The notes: generated from the sequence alone by a model not told the origin. A stretch of DNA of 33,481 nt from an uncultured Thermogutta sp. (GCA_937128505.1 CAKZMM010000029.1:1-33481), one strand, 5' to 3'. Positions 15,537 to 24,844 are shown, counted from the stretch's first letter. Made by a program: numbers and translations.

Positions 15537-16751
15537 ATGGCCACTGTCCAGGCGGACGATAAAGGGTTGGAGCTTCTCAAGCAATTGGCTCAATCCCCCG
15601 AGGGAGAATCCATTTTAGGTTGTATGCAATGCGGCATGTGCGGCGGGAGTTGCCCCCTGGGGTATGCCATGCGGTTTACTCCGCGGAACATCATCCTTCA
15701 GGCTCGATCCGGTAGGCTCCAGAGCGTTTTGGAAAGCCCATCGATTTGGGTTTGTGTCGGTTGCTACAACTGCTCATACCGTTGCCCGCGGGGGATTGAA
15801 TTGACGGATCTCCTCTGGCCAGCCATCCGCGACCGCGCGATGCAGGAGGGCTATCAGCCGCCGGCGGAGCTTCAGAAGGCACTTCAGAACACTTATATGT
15901 ATGGCAACGCGTTGGGCAAATCGCCCAAGAAGCGGACGGAATGGGCCAAGGATTTGGATGTTCCGATTCGCGACTTGTCGCAGAATCCGGAGCCGGTGGA
16001 GGTTCTATGGTTAGTGGGGGATTATCCGGCCTATTATCCAAGAAATCAGGTCGTTACCCGCGACTTTGCACGCATTCTTACAGCGCTGGGGGTTCGCTGG
16101 GGAATCATCGGCAACAAGGAAAAGACCATCGGCGATTGTGAACGGCTTTCGGGCGAGGAAGGGCTTTTCGAATCGTTGATCGAGTACAACATCCAGACGC
16201 TGCGTTCCTATGAGTATGAGAAATTGATTGTAACCGATCCGCATTCGCTCAATTCCCTCCAGAATATTTACCCGAAGTATGGGGGGCGTTTTCCAGTGGA
16301 GCATTACGCCACGTTTTTGGCCGACCGCCTTGAGGAGCTCAAAGGGTTATTGGTCCGCCCGTTGGAAGCCGTGGTTACTTACCATGATAACTGCTGCTTG
16401 TCGCGGCGGTGTGGGTGCTACGAAGCTCCGCGGGACTTACTGCGGGCTATTCCCGGGGTGCAACTGGTGGAAATGCGGCGCAATCGCGAGCACGGGCTTT
16501 GCTGCGGAGGCGGAGCCGGCGGAATGTGGCTCGATGGCCATATCGTGGAATTAGGCGGGCACCGTCTGTCGGACGAGCGGATTGTAGAGGCAGCGGCTAC
16601 GGGGGCGAAGATCTTGGCCGTCTCTTGCCCGTTCGAGCTCTCGCGGTTTGAGGATGCCGCGAAAGTCAAGGGTTTGGAAGACAGGATCGTGGTGCGGGAC
16701 ATTATCGAGCTGCTGGCGGAGTCGATGGATCTCCGCGAGAAAACCCGTTAA
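15537..16751 (+). CDS. Soluble HdrC/HdrB-like (HdrD-type) iron-sulfur protein with CCG domain
   Basis: A 404-residue cytosolic protein with GGAG 7 bases before the ATG. Two [4Fe-4S] motifs come first: C29/C32/C35/C39 (CMQCGMCGGSC) and C73/C76/C79/C83 (CVGCYNCSYRC), as in HdrC. A degenerate first CCG half follows (LWLVGDYPAYY...KEKTIGDCERLSGEEGLF), in which the usual cysteines are mostly lost. The intact second CCG half has C286, C322-C323 and C364, the ligand pattern of the non-cubane cluster in HdrB/HdrD. Unusually, the loop reads HDNCCLSRRCGC instead of the common HDPCYLGRYNG, adding Cys287, 292 and 294. It is probably the partner that accepts or donates electrons for HdrA encoded downstream, replacing separate HdrB and HdrC, or a partner of EtfAB encoded next. 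It is a clear paralogue of the soluble half of the 19101-21341 protein. Confidence 0.85.
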   Translation: MATVQADDKGLELLKQLAQSPEGESILGCMQCGMCGGSCPLGYAMRFTPRNIILQARSGRLQSVLESPSIWVCVGCYNCSYRCPRGIELTDLLWPAIRDRAMQEGYQPPAELQKALQNTYMYGNALGKSPKKRTEWAKDLDVPIRDLSQNPEPVEVLWLVGDYPAYYPRNQVVTRDFARILTALGVRWGIIGNKEKTIGDCERLSGEEGLFESLIEYNIQTLRSYEYEKLIVTDPHSLNSLQNIYPKYGGRFPVEHYATFLADRLEELKGLLVRPLEAVVTYHDNCCLSRRCGCYEAPRDLLRAIPGVQLVEMRRNREHGLCCGGGAGGMWLDGHIVELGGHRLSDERIVEAAATGAKILAVSCPFELSRFEDAAKVKGLEDRIVVRDIIELLAESMDLREKTR

Positions 16752-16933
16752 GGGCGTGGGTACCAGGGGAAGGATGGTTACAGGCAGCTCATCCGCTTTT
16801 GCTTCTGGGAGTTTGGGGATGTAACCGGTGGTCACAGGCATTGGCAGCAAGTGGTGGTAGGGAGTCGAGTCGGCGGTGCAACGATTGGTTTGCAGGGTGT
16901 AGCCGGCCAGCCGCATGATCGGGAGGATAGGGA

Positions 16934-17707
16934 ATGAATATCATCGTGGTGCTGCGACAGGTTCCCGACCTGATCGAACAACTGGAGTTAGACGCGGACG
17001 GAAAATCGCTGGATTGGGGGGCTGCTAGTTACATCATCAATGAATCGGACGATCACGCCTTGGAGCAGGCCCTGCTTTTGAAAGAGGCCGGGGGAGGCAC
17101 GGTGACGGTTGTCGGTTTGGATTTCGGCAATATCGAAGGATCACTTCATACGGCGGCTGCCAAGGGAGCGGATCGGTTGATCCGGTTGGCGTGGGGTGAG
17201 GATGCTCCCCCGCGGCTTTCTCATGCGGCGGCACTTTATGCGGCGGCAATCAAGCCGCAGAATCCGGACTTGGTTCTGGTGGGAGTGCAAGCTCACGACG
17301 AGTGGGAAGGGGTGCTAGCTCCGTGGTTAGCCGCAACGTTGGGGCTGCCTTATGTGGGGGTGATTCGCGGGGTATGGCGGACCGAAACCCCGGGTAAAGT
17401 TCGGGTACACAAGGAATTTCCCGGGGCGGTCATGGCGGAGTTTACCATGAAGTTACCCGCGGTTCTGGGGATTTTGGGTGCCGAAAAACCGCCGCGATAT
17501 GTGCCGGTTAGTCGGATTCGGGCGGCTGCCAAGTCGGCCCAAATTGTCGATCAGAATGTGGGGGTACAGCCGCCGGCGGTCGGCGCGCAAATCGAGCAGC
17601 TCTACTTCCCTGCAAAGGGAGAAGGAGCCACGATGCTTACCGGTTCCGCGGAGGAGGTTGCTGCACGCATTGCCGAGCTTCTTGCCGAGAGGGGGTTGCT
17701 GCGATGA
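16934..17707 (+). CDS. etfB: Electron transfer flavoprotein beta subunit
   Basis: A 257-residue EtfB, normal length. Recognisable parts are the start MNIIVVLRQVPD, NESDDHALEQALLLKEAGGGTVTVVGLD, the AAAKGADRLIRL segment, DLVLVGVQAHDEWEGVLAPWLAATLGLPYVG in the nucleotide-binding core, and the C-terminal arm ending AARIAELLAERGLLR. A GGAGG site lies 7 bases before the ATG. With EtfA it forms a cytosolic FAD/AMP (or two-FAD) carrier that passes electrons between dehydrogenases and a membrane quinone reductase. The stop overlaps the etfA start (ATGA at 17704-17707). Whether it is a bifurcating Etf cannot be decided by eye. Confidence 0.93.
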   Translation: MNIIVVLRQVPDLIEQLELDADGKSLDWGAASYIINESDDHALEQALLLKEAGGGTVTVVGLDFGNIEGSLHTAAAKGADRLIRLAWGEDAPPRLSHAAALYAAAIKPQNPDLVLVGVQAHDEWEGVLAPWLAATLGLPYVGVIRGVWRTETPGKVRVHKEFPGAVMAEFTMKLPAVLGILGAEKPPRYVPVSRIRAAAKSAQIVDQNVGVQPPAVGAQIEQLYFPAKGEGATMLTGSAEEVAARIAELLAERGLLR

Positions 17708-18681
17708 GTAGCCAGGACATTTTGGTAGTCGGCGAAGTCCAAGCCGGAGCCTTGGCCGAGATTAGTTTGGAACTTTTGGGAGCCGCGCGTCAATTGGCGG
17801 ATCAGACGGGCGGTCAGGCGGTTGTGCTGCTGATGGGGGAAAAGCTCGAGGCGGCTTGCGATGCTCTGGGAGGGGCCGATCGGGTGCTGCTGGTCGAAGA
17901 TCCTCGGCTTGCTGCATATAACTCGGAGCTTTATGTGCAATTATTGGACAGTGTGGTAGCGCAAGAGGATCCGCGGGCCATTCTGATTGGGAGCACATCG
18001 ATTGGTTGGGATTTGGCTCCGCTTTTGGCAGCCCGCCGTGGGGTGCCGATGGCGGTCGGCTGCCGACGGGCCTGGATCAAAGATGGCACCGTGTGTGCCA
18101 CCGCGAGTATTTGCGGGGGGAAGCTGCTGGCGGATCTTGCGCTGGACAAGTCGCCGGCAGTGCTGATGGTGCTGCCGGGAAGCTTCAAGCCGCCGGAGGC
18201 CCGAGGCACCCCGGCGCGCGTTCGCTTGAACCTTTCGGTCGGGGATCCGCAGGCGGTTCAATTTGAAAAGTTGGTTCTGCCCGAGGCCGGGGATATCGAT
18301 ATCACCACGCAGGAAATCTTGGTGGGGGTCGGCCGCGGGATAGGTCAGCAAGAGAATTTGGAAGTGGTGGAGCAATTGGCCGCGGCTTTGGGTGGTGCGG
18401 TCTGCGCAAGCCGCCCGGTGGTCGATCAGGGTTGGTTGCCCCCAACTCGACAGGTGGGCAAATCCGGCATGACCGTCAAACCGAAATTGTACTTGGCTTT
18501 GGGAATCAGCGGCGCCCCCGAGCATCAGGAGGGAATGGCGGGATCGGAACTGATCATCGCCGTGAATACCGATCCGCGGGCCCCCATCTTCGAGATTGCC
18601 CATTTTGGGGCCCAGATTGACCTCATGGACTTGGTGGAGCCGTTGACGGAGGTCATTCGGGCCAAGAAGGCAGCCGGGTAA
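17704..18681 (+). CDS. etfA: Electron transfer flavoprotein alpha subunit
   Basis: A 325-residue EtfA, normal length. The C-terminal FAD domain is clear: GVGRGIGQQENLEVVEQLA, then SRPVVDQGWLPPTRQVGKSG, LYLALGISGAPEHQEGM, IIAVNTDPRAPIFEIAHFGAQIDLMDLVEPL. These match the family's FAD-contacting SR..VD.GW, QVG.SG and GISGA..H motifs. It pairs with EtfB, to which it is translationally coupled. Genes for the HdrD-like proteins on either side suggest this Etf delivers electrons to, or takes them from, the membrane cytochrome b/Fe-S protein encoded from 19101. No acyl-CoA dehydrogenase lies nearby, so its electron source here may be the Hdr/hydrogenase side. Confidence 0.93.
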   Translation: MSSQDILVVGEVQAGALAEISLELLGAARQLADQTGGQAVVLLMGEKLEAACDALGGADRVLLVEDPRLAAYNSELYVQLLDSVVAQEDPRAILIGSTSIGWDLAPLLAARRGVPMAVGCRRAWIKDGTVCATASICGGKLLADLALDKSPAVLMVLPGSFKPPEARGTPARVRLNLSVGDPQAVQFEKLVLPEAGDIDITTQEILVGVGRGIGQQENLEVVEQLAAALGGAVCASRPVVDQGWLPPTRQVGKSGMTVKPKLYLALGISGAPEHQEGMAGSELIIAVNTDPRAPIFEIAHFGAQIDLMDLVEPLTEVIRAKKAAG

Positions 18682-19100
18682 GAAGAGCTTTGAGCCCCGG
18701 AATGGATACGCGGGATGTTTCGACGATATTTATTTTCGCGGCGATGATATTTTCGCGGCGATTGAGGACCAGCAAACGGAGTGATGCGAGCGAATCATCC
18801 TTTTGAACGATTTTCCGAAGATGAGGCTGTGCTAAAGGTTGGGTGGTGAATAGCGTTCGGTTTTCCGTGCCGGATCGCGACCGATTTTCCTGCGGCTTGT
18901 GGGAAGCGGCTTGTGTTTTCATTTTGAGAATCAACTTGTGTGCTCATTTCAGGCTGTTTTTGGAAACCAGCTTGTGTGTTCAAGGGAAAGTCGAATCGTG
19001 TACGAACATTCACCGGCCGGGCGTTCGGCGGTTTGTCGGTGTGGTGGTTCGGCGGGTTAACTGCGAACTAAGGTCAATCCAGCGACGAGGCACCTGAGCT
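18682..19100. other. Spacer inside the cluster with short repeats
   Basis: A 419-bp gap between etfA and the membrane Fe-S protein. No gene is supported. ATTTTCGCGGCGAT occurs at 18732-18745 and 18749-18762. A CTTGTGTKYTCA word occurs three times at about 18910, 18935 and 18971. GAGG at 19087-19090 is the probable ribosome site for the next gene. Confidence 0.5.
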
Positions 19101-21341
19101 ATGCCGTTTTCGCGGCCCTTGATGTGGAATGTACCGCACCTGTCGGAGTGGCTCCTGTACGGGCTAACTCCGCTGGTGGTCATTGCGTTTGTGGCGGGGG
19201 TGGTCTGGCGGGCGCGCAAATGGGCCCTGGGTGTAGCGGAGCCTGCTAGCCCCTCCGCCATCGAACGTTTAAAGCAACTGATTCAGCCACGGGTGCTCGT
19301 GGATTTCATCAAAAATGCGTTTTTCCAATGGCGGCTCGTTCCCGATTCATTTAGTAGTTGGATGCACCTGACGATTTTCTGGGGAATGGTGCTCCTTTTC
19401 CTGGGGACAGCCATCGCCACCGTTGATCAGGATTTTCTCAACTTGCCCTTCGATTGGCAGCTTTTGCAGGGGAATATCTATCGGTTGTTCGAATTGGTCT
19501 TGGATTTAGCGGGTGTGGCGTTACTGGTGGGATTAGCCCTTGCCGCCTATCGGCGGTATGTGGTCAAGCCGGAGAGGTTGGGACCGAATAGGCGTGCGGT
19601 AACTCGATGGGATAATTTTCCGTTTTTGGGAATTTTGGCCGCGATTGCCATCAGCGGTTTTTTGGTCGAAGGTTTGAGGTTAGCCGAGGGCTTTCGGCTG
19701 GAAGCACAGTTGCGGCAGGTAGCCGCGGCGGAGGGTTCGGGGAGTGGGTTGGTTGCCGAAAGGAAGGAGATTTTGCACCGCTGGGGATATGAGGAAAACT
19801 TGCGGCACCTCGGGACCGAGCGGCAAGAAGCGGAATTAGAACGCGTAAGCCAACGGGCGGTCGTTTTCCCGGCAGCTCCGTGGGCACCGGTGGGCTACGG
19901 GTTGGGGAAGATTTTCGCAGCAATTCCCGAGGGGGTGATTCGCACTTTGCATCAGCTCCTATGGTGGGCCCATGCTCTGCTTGCTTTCGGCTTCATTGTG
20001 GCGGTGCCGTTTACCAAGGCGTTTCATCTGATTTCTTCGCCGATTAGCATCCTTTACCGCAACACGGGTCCTGTAGGAAGGCTACCGGTGGTGTCGGAGT
20101 CGGGAGCTCAGACAATCCGGCAATTGACGTGGCGGCAATTGCTACAGGCGGACGCTTGCACTTGGTGTGGCAAGTGCCAGGAGGTTTGCCCTGGCTACAA
20201 TTGCGGCTATGCCCTTTCGCCAAAGGTGCTGGTGCAATCGGTGGATTATGTCCTTCTGCGGACGCCATGGAAGGGGAACGGCCAAGCCGGCAATCTTCAC
20301 GAGGTGATTAGCCCGGATGAGCTTTGGGCTTGCTGCACCTGTCGCGCTTGTGAGGAAATCTGCCCGGTGTGTGTGGAGCATCCGCGGCTGGTGATCGACA
20401 TGCGGCGATCTTTGATCGATCAAGGCAAGGTGGAGGAGGGGGTGCAGGATGCCCTGATGAATTTCCAGCGTTACGGTAACTCCTTCGGGCAATCGCCGCG
20501 GAAGAGGTCTACTTGGGTCAAGACGCTTGATTTTCCCATCAAAGACGCACTGAAAGAGCCGGTGGAATACCTGTGGTTTACCGGCGACTATGCGGCTTAC
20601 GATCAGCGCGTGGTGGAAGTTACGAAGAAGCTGGCCCAAGTGCTGCACCACTTGGCAGTGGACTTCGGGCTTCTGATGGATAAGGAGCAGAATGCGGGAA
20701 ACGATGTGCGGCGGATCGGCGAGGAAGGCCTATTCGACATGCTGCGCCAAAAGAACCTAGAACAGTTGGGTAAGGCGCATTTTGCGGCGGTTTTCACCAC
20801 CGATCCCCACACCTACAACGCCTTGAAAAATGAATACGAGATTTCCGATGGCGAAGGGAACGGTTCTGGAACCGGGCCGTTAGCCGGAAAACCGGTTCTC
20901 CATTACACCGAACTGCTCGACCGCTGGTTGCAGGAAGGAAAACTCGTGCCGAGCGAAAAACTTCAAGGTGTGGCGACCTATCACGATCCTTGCTACCTGG
21001 GCCGATATAACGGCATTTACGAAGCCCCGCGGCGGGTCATCGAGGCCCTGGGCCTGAAGCTGGTGGAAATGCCGCGGAATCGACGCAATAGCTTTTGCTG
21101 TGGCGCGGGAGGCGGACGGGTGTGGATGAAGGATATTCCGGGTATCGAGCGGCGACCGGCGGAACTCCGCGTGCACGAGGCCCTGGCTTTGCCCGGCGTC
21201 CAGCGGCTGGTGGTGGCATGTCCAAAAGACCTAGTGATGTTCCAGGATGCGGTGAAAACGATCGGGGCGGAGGATCGGCTACAGGTCGTCGATATTGCCG
21301 AGTTAGTTTGGCAAGCGGTGGGCTCTCCGGTAACCGCTTAG
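19101..21341 (+). CDS. Membrane cytochrome b/Fe-S/CCG protein, Etf:menaquinone oxidoreductase (EMO)-like
   Basis: A 746-residue fusion. The first 330 residues form a nitrate-reductase-gamma/HdrE-like membrane domain with about five to six hydrophobic segments and candidate haem-b histidines in WMHLTIFWG, LHQLLWWAHALLAF and TKAFHLISS. Then come two [4Fe-4S] motifs, C353/C356/C359/C363 and C411-C421 (CCTCRACEEIC). A degenerate first CCG half and an intact second half follow, with C631 (HDPCYLGRYNGIYEAPR), C666-C667 (FCCGAGGGR) and C707. This architecture is that of membrane HdrD/DsrK-related proteins found beside etfBA, which pass electrons between Etf and menaquinone. A charged 65-residue loop (about 205-270) splits the membrane part. 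Its position after etfBA supports the EMO assignment; an HdrDE-type function with a methanophenazine-like carrier is unlikely in a bacterium. Menaquinone as partner is inference. Confidence 0.85.
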   Translation: MPFSRPLMWNVPHLSEWLLYGLTPLVVIAFVAGVVWRARKWALGVAEPASPSAIERLKQLIQPRVLVDFIKNAFFQWRLVPDSFSSWMHLTIFWGMVLLFLGTAIATVDQDFLNLPFDWQLLQGNIYRLFELVLDLAGVALLVGLALAAYRRYVVKPERLGPNRRAVTRWDNFPFLGILAAIAISGFLVEGLRLAEGFRLEAQLRQVAAAEGSGSGLVAERKEILHRWGYEENLRHLGTERQEAELERVSQRAVVFPAAPWAPVGYGLGKIFAAIPEGVIRTLHQLLWWAHALLAFGFIVAVPFTKAFHLISSPISILYRNTGPVGRLPVVSESGAQTIRQLTWRQLLQADACTWCGKCQEVCPGYNCGYALSPKVLVQSVDYVLLRTPWKGNGQAGNLHEVISPDELWACCTCRACEEICPVCVEHPRLVIDMRRSLIDQGKVEEGVQDALMNFQRYGNSFGQSPRKRSTWVKTLDFPIKDALKEPVEYLWFTGDYAAYDQRVVEVTKKLAQVLHHLAVDFGLLMDKEQNAGNDVRRIGEEGLFDMLRQKNLEQLGKAHFAAVFTTDPHTYNALKNEYEISDGEGNGSGTGPLAGKPVLHYTELLDRWLQEGKLVPSEKLQGVATYHDPCYLGRYNGIYEAPRRVIEALGLKLVEMPRNRRNSFCCGAGGGRVWMKDIPGIERRPAELRVHEALALPGVQRLVVACPKDLVMFQDAVKTIGAEDRLQVVDIAELVWQAVGSPVTA

Positions 21342-21561
21342 ACGCTGTGAAATCAGGCGGTCTTTAGGGTGCTTGGGAGAAGCGCGAAGGTAAGACAATA
21401 AGCGCAGCTTAAAGCGTAGCCTAACGGGAGCCGACGCGTAACTTGAAAGGGGCTTACCGGGCCGAAAAAAGACAACCCGAAAGGTACACCGGCGGAGGCT
21501 CGGCGGTTTTAGCCGTGGTGTGCTAAAAATTTCAAGTGGCAGCCTAGAAAAAGGGTGCGTT

Positions 21562-23562
21562 ATGATCAAGGGCGATAAGAATCTCCGAATTGGCGTGTAT
21601 GTCTGCCACTGTGGCACCAACATTGCCGGAACGGTTGATGTAGAAAAACTTCGCCAATTTGCGGAAACCCTTCCCGGCGTAGTACTGGCTCGGCATTACA
21701 AATACATGTGCTCCGATCCGGGACAGGAGCTGCTGAAGCAGGACATCATGGAGCACGGATTAAATCGGGTGGTCGTGGCCGCCTGTACACCTAGTCTTCA
21801 CGAAGAGACATTCCGCCGGGCCGCCGAGCAAGCGGGGATGAATCGCTTTTTGGTGCAGATTGCCAATATTCGCGAACAGGTGGCGTGGGTAACCGACGAT
21901 GCGGAAACCGCTCTGGACAAGGCGAAAGCGCACGTGGCTGGGGCGGTGCGTCGGGTGGCTTTACATCAGCCGCTAGAACGGCAGTTTGTGCCGATTTTGC
22001 CTCGGGCCCTCGTCGTGGGGGGCGGAATCGCGGGAATCCAGGCGGCTTTGACTTTGGCGGATGCCGGGAAAGAGGTGATCCTTGTCGAGCGCGAGCCATC
22101 GATTGGCGGACACATGGCGATGTTCGATAAGACTTTCCCGACCCTCGACTGCGCCGCCTGCATCCTCACCCCGAAGATGACCGCCGTCAAGAATCATCCG
22201 AATATTCGGCTGCTTACTTATTCCGAAGTGATCAATGTCGAAGGTTCGGTGGGCAATTATCGGGTTCAAATCCGCCGGCGGCCGCGATACATTAAAGAAG
22301 ATTTGTGCATCGGCTGCATGCAGTGTGTGGAAGCGTGCGTGTTTACCCGGGCAAGATTTCCCAATCCGTTTGATCGAGGGCTCGGAATGCGCAAGCCGGT
22401 GTATATTCCCTTCGCGCAGGCCGTGCCACCGGTGCCCTTGATTGACCCGGAAGCCTGCCTCCGCCTAAAACAGGGCAAATGTAAGGAGACTTGCGTGGTA
22501 GCTTGCGGCGACCGCGGGGCCATCGATTTCGAACAACAGGTGATTGTCGAGGAATATCAGGTGGGGGTGATCATTGTGGCGACGGGGTACCAAATCTTTG
22601 ACCCGTCGGTCATCGGCTATTATGGTTACGGCAAATTGCCGAATGTTTATACCGCCTTGGAAGTGGAACGGCTCCTGAATGCCGGTGGACCGACCTCAGG
22701 CAAAGTGCTCCTTCGAGACGGAAGGGTTCCGAAGCGCGTCGCCATCGTCCACTGTGTGGGAAGCCGGGACAAGAAATATCATGCGTATTGTTCCCGGGTT
22801 TGCTGTATGTATGCCTTGAAGTTGGCCCATCTGTTGAAAGAAAAAACGGGGGCCGAGGTCTATAACTGTTACATCGATATCCGCACCCCCGGCAAGGGTT
22901 TCGAAGAGTTCTACAATCGTGTTCAGGAAGAAGGGGTCCATTTCATCCGGGGGAAAGTGGCCGATGTTAGTCCGGTTCCGACAGGCCCGGGTGAAAATGG
23001 CAGTAGCGGTTTGATCATCACGGTGGAAGATACGCTGCTGGGCGAAGTGCGGAAGATTCCCGTGGATATGGTCGTCCTAGCGGTCGCTTTGGAGCCCCAA
23101 GCGGATGCCGACAACGTGCGGCGGATGTTCGGGATCTCGTGCTCGACGGAAGGCTTCTTCCTAGAAAAGCATCCGAAGCTTGCCCCGGTCAACACCGCAA
23201 GCGATGGGGTTTTTTTGGCGGGAGCTTGTCAGGGGCCGAAGGATATCCCGGACACCGTAGCCCAAGCCGACGCGGCAGCGGCCAAAGCGTTGGCCCTGAT
23301 CGACGCCGGTCAGATCGAGCTGGAGCCGAATACCGCATGGATTGACGAGGAGATGTGCTCCGGGTGCAAGACCTGCATTCCGCTGTGTCCGTTTAATGCC
23401 ATCAGTCGGGACGAGGAACGTCAGATCGCGGTCATCGACGAAGCCCTTTGCAAGGGTTGTGGAACCTGTGTTGCGGCTTGCCCATCGGGAGCTGCCAAGC
23501 AAAAACTATTTGGCTTCGAACAAATCGACGAAGAATTAGAAGGGATTTTGAGCTATGTCTGA
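21562..23562 (+). CDS. hdrA: Heterodisulfide reductase subunit A-like electron-bifurcating flavoprotein
   Basis: A 666-residue HdrA. I use the ATG at 21562 because the family starts near RIGVYVCHCGTNIAG; an in-frame GTG at 21520 would add 14 residues. Order: N-terminal domain with VCHCG (14-18), FAD-binding GGGIAG (153-158) with IGGHMAMFDKTFPTLDCAAC after it, a [4Fe-4S] motif C249/C252/C255/C259, a Cys-rich stretch KGKCKETCVVACGDRGAI near 310-325, and a C-terminal two-cluster ferredoxin domain (C599-C609 and C630-C640). In methanogens and some bacteria HdrA takes two hydride-derived electrons from MvhD and sends one to ferredoxin and one to HdrB. It overlaps mvhD by 8 bases (ATGTCTGA), so tight coupling with the hydrogenase is expected. 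The acceptor on the HdrB side is probably the 15537-16751 protein. Confidence 0.92.
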   Translation: MIKGDKNLRIGVYVCHCGTNIAGTVDVEKLRQFAETLPGVVLARHYKYMCSDPGQELLKQDIMEHGLNRVVVAACTPSLHEETFRRAAEQAGMNRFLVQIANIREQVAWVTDDAETALDKAKAHVAGAVRRVALHQPLERQFVPILPRALVVGGGIAGIQAALTLADAGKEVILVEREPSIGGHMAMFDKTFPTLDCAACILTPKMTAVKNHPNIRLLTYSEVINVEGSVGNYRVQIRRRPRYIKEDLCIGCMQCVEACVFTRARFPNPFDRGLGMRKPVYIPFAQAVPPVPLIDPEACLRLKQGKCKETCVVACGDRGAIDFEQQVIVEEYQVGVIIVATGYQIFDPSVIGYYGYGKLPNVYTALEVERLLNAGGPTSGKVLLRDGRVPKRVAIVHCVGSRDKKYHAYCSRVCCMYALKLAHLLKEKTGAEVYNCYIDIRTPGKGFEEFYNRVQEEGVHFIRGKVADVSPVPTGPGENGSSGLIITVEDTLLGEVRKIPVDMVVLAVALEPQADADNVRRMFGISCSTEGFFLEKHPKLAPVNTASDGVFLAGACQGPKDIPDTVAQADAAAAKALALIDAGQIELEPNTAWIDEEMCSGCKTCIPLCPFNAISRDEERQIAVIDEALCKGCGTCVAACPSGAAKQKLFGFEQIDEELEGILSYV

Positions 23563-24073
23563 GAACCGTGTGGCAAACCTAGGGAGCAAGTTCGAACCGA
23601 AGCTGGTCGCTTTCATGTGCAATTGGTGCAGCTATACGGCGTCGGATTTGGCCGGCACCGCCAGGCTCCACTATGCCCCGAATGTGCGGATTATCCGCGT
23701 GATGTGCAGCGGCCGCGTGGATCCGACATTCGTCCTAAAAGCCTTTGCCTTGGGTGCCGATGGGGTGATGATCGCCGGGTGTCATCCGGGCGATTGCCAC
23801 TACTTGGAGCAAAACTACAAAACGATGCGGCGTTACGCGCTACTGAGGTACACGCTCGCCGAGTTGGGGATTGAAGAGGATCGCCTGCGGCTGGTTTGGG
23901 CTTCGGCGGCCGAAGGGCCTCAACTGGCCGAAGCCATCAACGATTTTGTGGAGCGGGTTCGGCAGTTGGGCCCGCTTCGTTGGTCGATCAATTGGCAGGA
24001 AGATGGCCAGCGGGAAAAGGCCATCGAGCAGATTGCTCACGAGCACGCCGAAGCGCTGGAGGTGCCCGTGTAA
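23555..24073 (+). CDS. mvhD: Methyl-viologen-reducing hydrogenase delta subunit (MvhD), Hdr-hydrogenase linker
   Basis: A 172-residue MvhD/FlpD-like protein that carries a [2Fe-2S] cluster and bridges the hydrogenase to HdrA. The motifs are complete: AFMCNWCSY (C22, C25), VMCSGRVD (C51) and GCHPGDCHY (C76, C81), followed by a helix-rich tail. Its ATG lies inside the end of hdrA, an 8-bp overlap, which indicates stoichiometric production of the two. The C-terminal 30 residues (about 140-172) are extra compared with the shortest members. The hydrogenase subunits it should contact are encoded 771 bp downstream. Confidence 0.93.
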   Translation: MSENRVANLGSKFEPKLVAFMCNWCSYTASDLAGTARLHYAPNVRIIRVMCSGRVDPTFVLKAFALGADGVMIAGCHPGDCHYLEQNYKTMRRYALLRYTLAELGIEEDRLRLVWASAAEGPQLAEAINDFVERVRQLGPLRWSINWQEDGQREKAIEQIAHEHAEALEVPV

Positions 24074-24844
24074 ATTTCCCGTGCCGCCAGCGGTGCCTTC
24101 GATGGCAAGGCTGCTTCGCAGAAGAGAGTTCACATCAAGTTGAAGTGGCGATCCCCGGTTGTATCGAAGACAAAGTTCCGCGATACAAACCGGTCCGAGT
24201 TGCGGATCGCAGAGTTCGCTCCTTCAAAAATCGAAAAGAAACTGATATTTTGCGGTTTACCCTTGCAGGAACGGAATCCCGCGGCGTAGTCAGGGCGAAG
24301 TACGTCATTCAGAAAATAGCCAATCAAGGACAGGGAAAAAGATGACTATGTAGAGCGGGAATATCGTTTTTGTCCTTTCAGCCGGACGATGAGGTTGAGC
24401 TTCGGATATTGAAATTTTTCGCCCACATTGCCCGGCGTGACGAGGAATTCCGAAGATTGCCGAAATGGTGGGACTCGCGATTGGTTTATGCTGCTGTTGT
24501 TCTGCATGGTTCGTCGGATGCGGTAAGAGCCTTTTGCAGGGATGACGGGGCCCTCTCGCGAGGTCGTTTCCCCGGTTTCGTGCCGGGCGAACATGATGCA
24601 TGTTCGGAAACTTTGAGATATCGGGAGTGCGTGGGAGTTACCGAGTATTCGGCAGAATCGGCCAAGTTGGAGCCGGTTGTCTTCCTATCCGGAGCGGTTT
24701 GAGGTATTTTTATAGGTAAGTGCTGTCGATATAGGCAAATCCTGTCGATTCCGTCGAGATGATCACCGCTTGGTTGACATTACCGACGCATGCTCAAGAG
24801 CCTTGGGCACGCAGGCATCGATTGTAAAGTAAGGAACCATAAGG
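24074..24844. other. 771-bp gap between mvhD and mvhG
   Basis: No supported gene, although mvhD, mvhG and mvhA are normally adjacent. Frames such as 24370-24702 (+, TTG start) and 24305-24601 (-) have no ribosome site or family features. A 19-bp tandem duplication lies at 24712-24749. A promoter for mvhGA may lie in the last 150 bp; AAGGA at 24831-24835 is the ribosome site for mvhG. Confidence 0.5.
24712..24749. repeat. Tandem duplication, 19-bp unit
   Basis: ATAGGTAAGTGCTGTCGAT (24712-24730) is followed directly by ATAGGCAAATCCTGTCGAT (24731-24749); 16 of 19 positions agree. It lies about 100 bp before mvhG and could hold paired regulatory sites. Confidence 0.8.

Noticed and set aside
24370-24702. 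110-codon frame in the mvhD-mvhG gap
   Set aside because: TTG start without a ribosome site, no recognisable domain, and a competing frame on the other strand.
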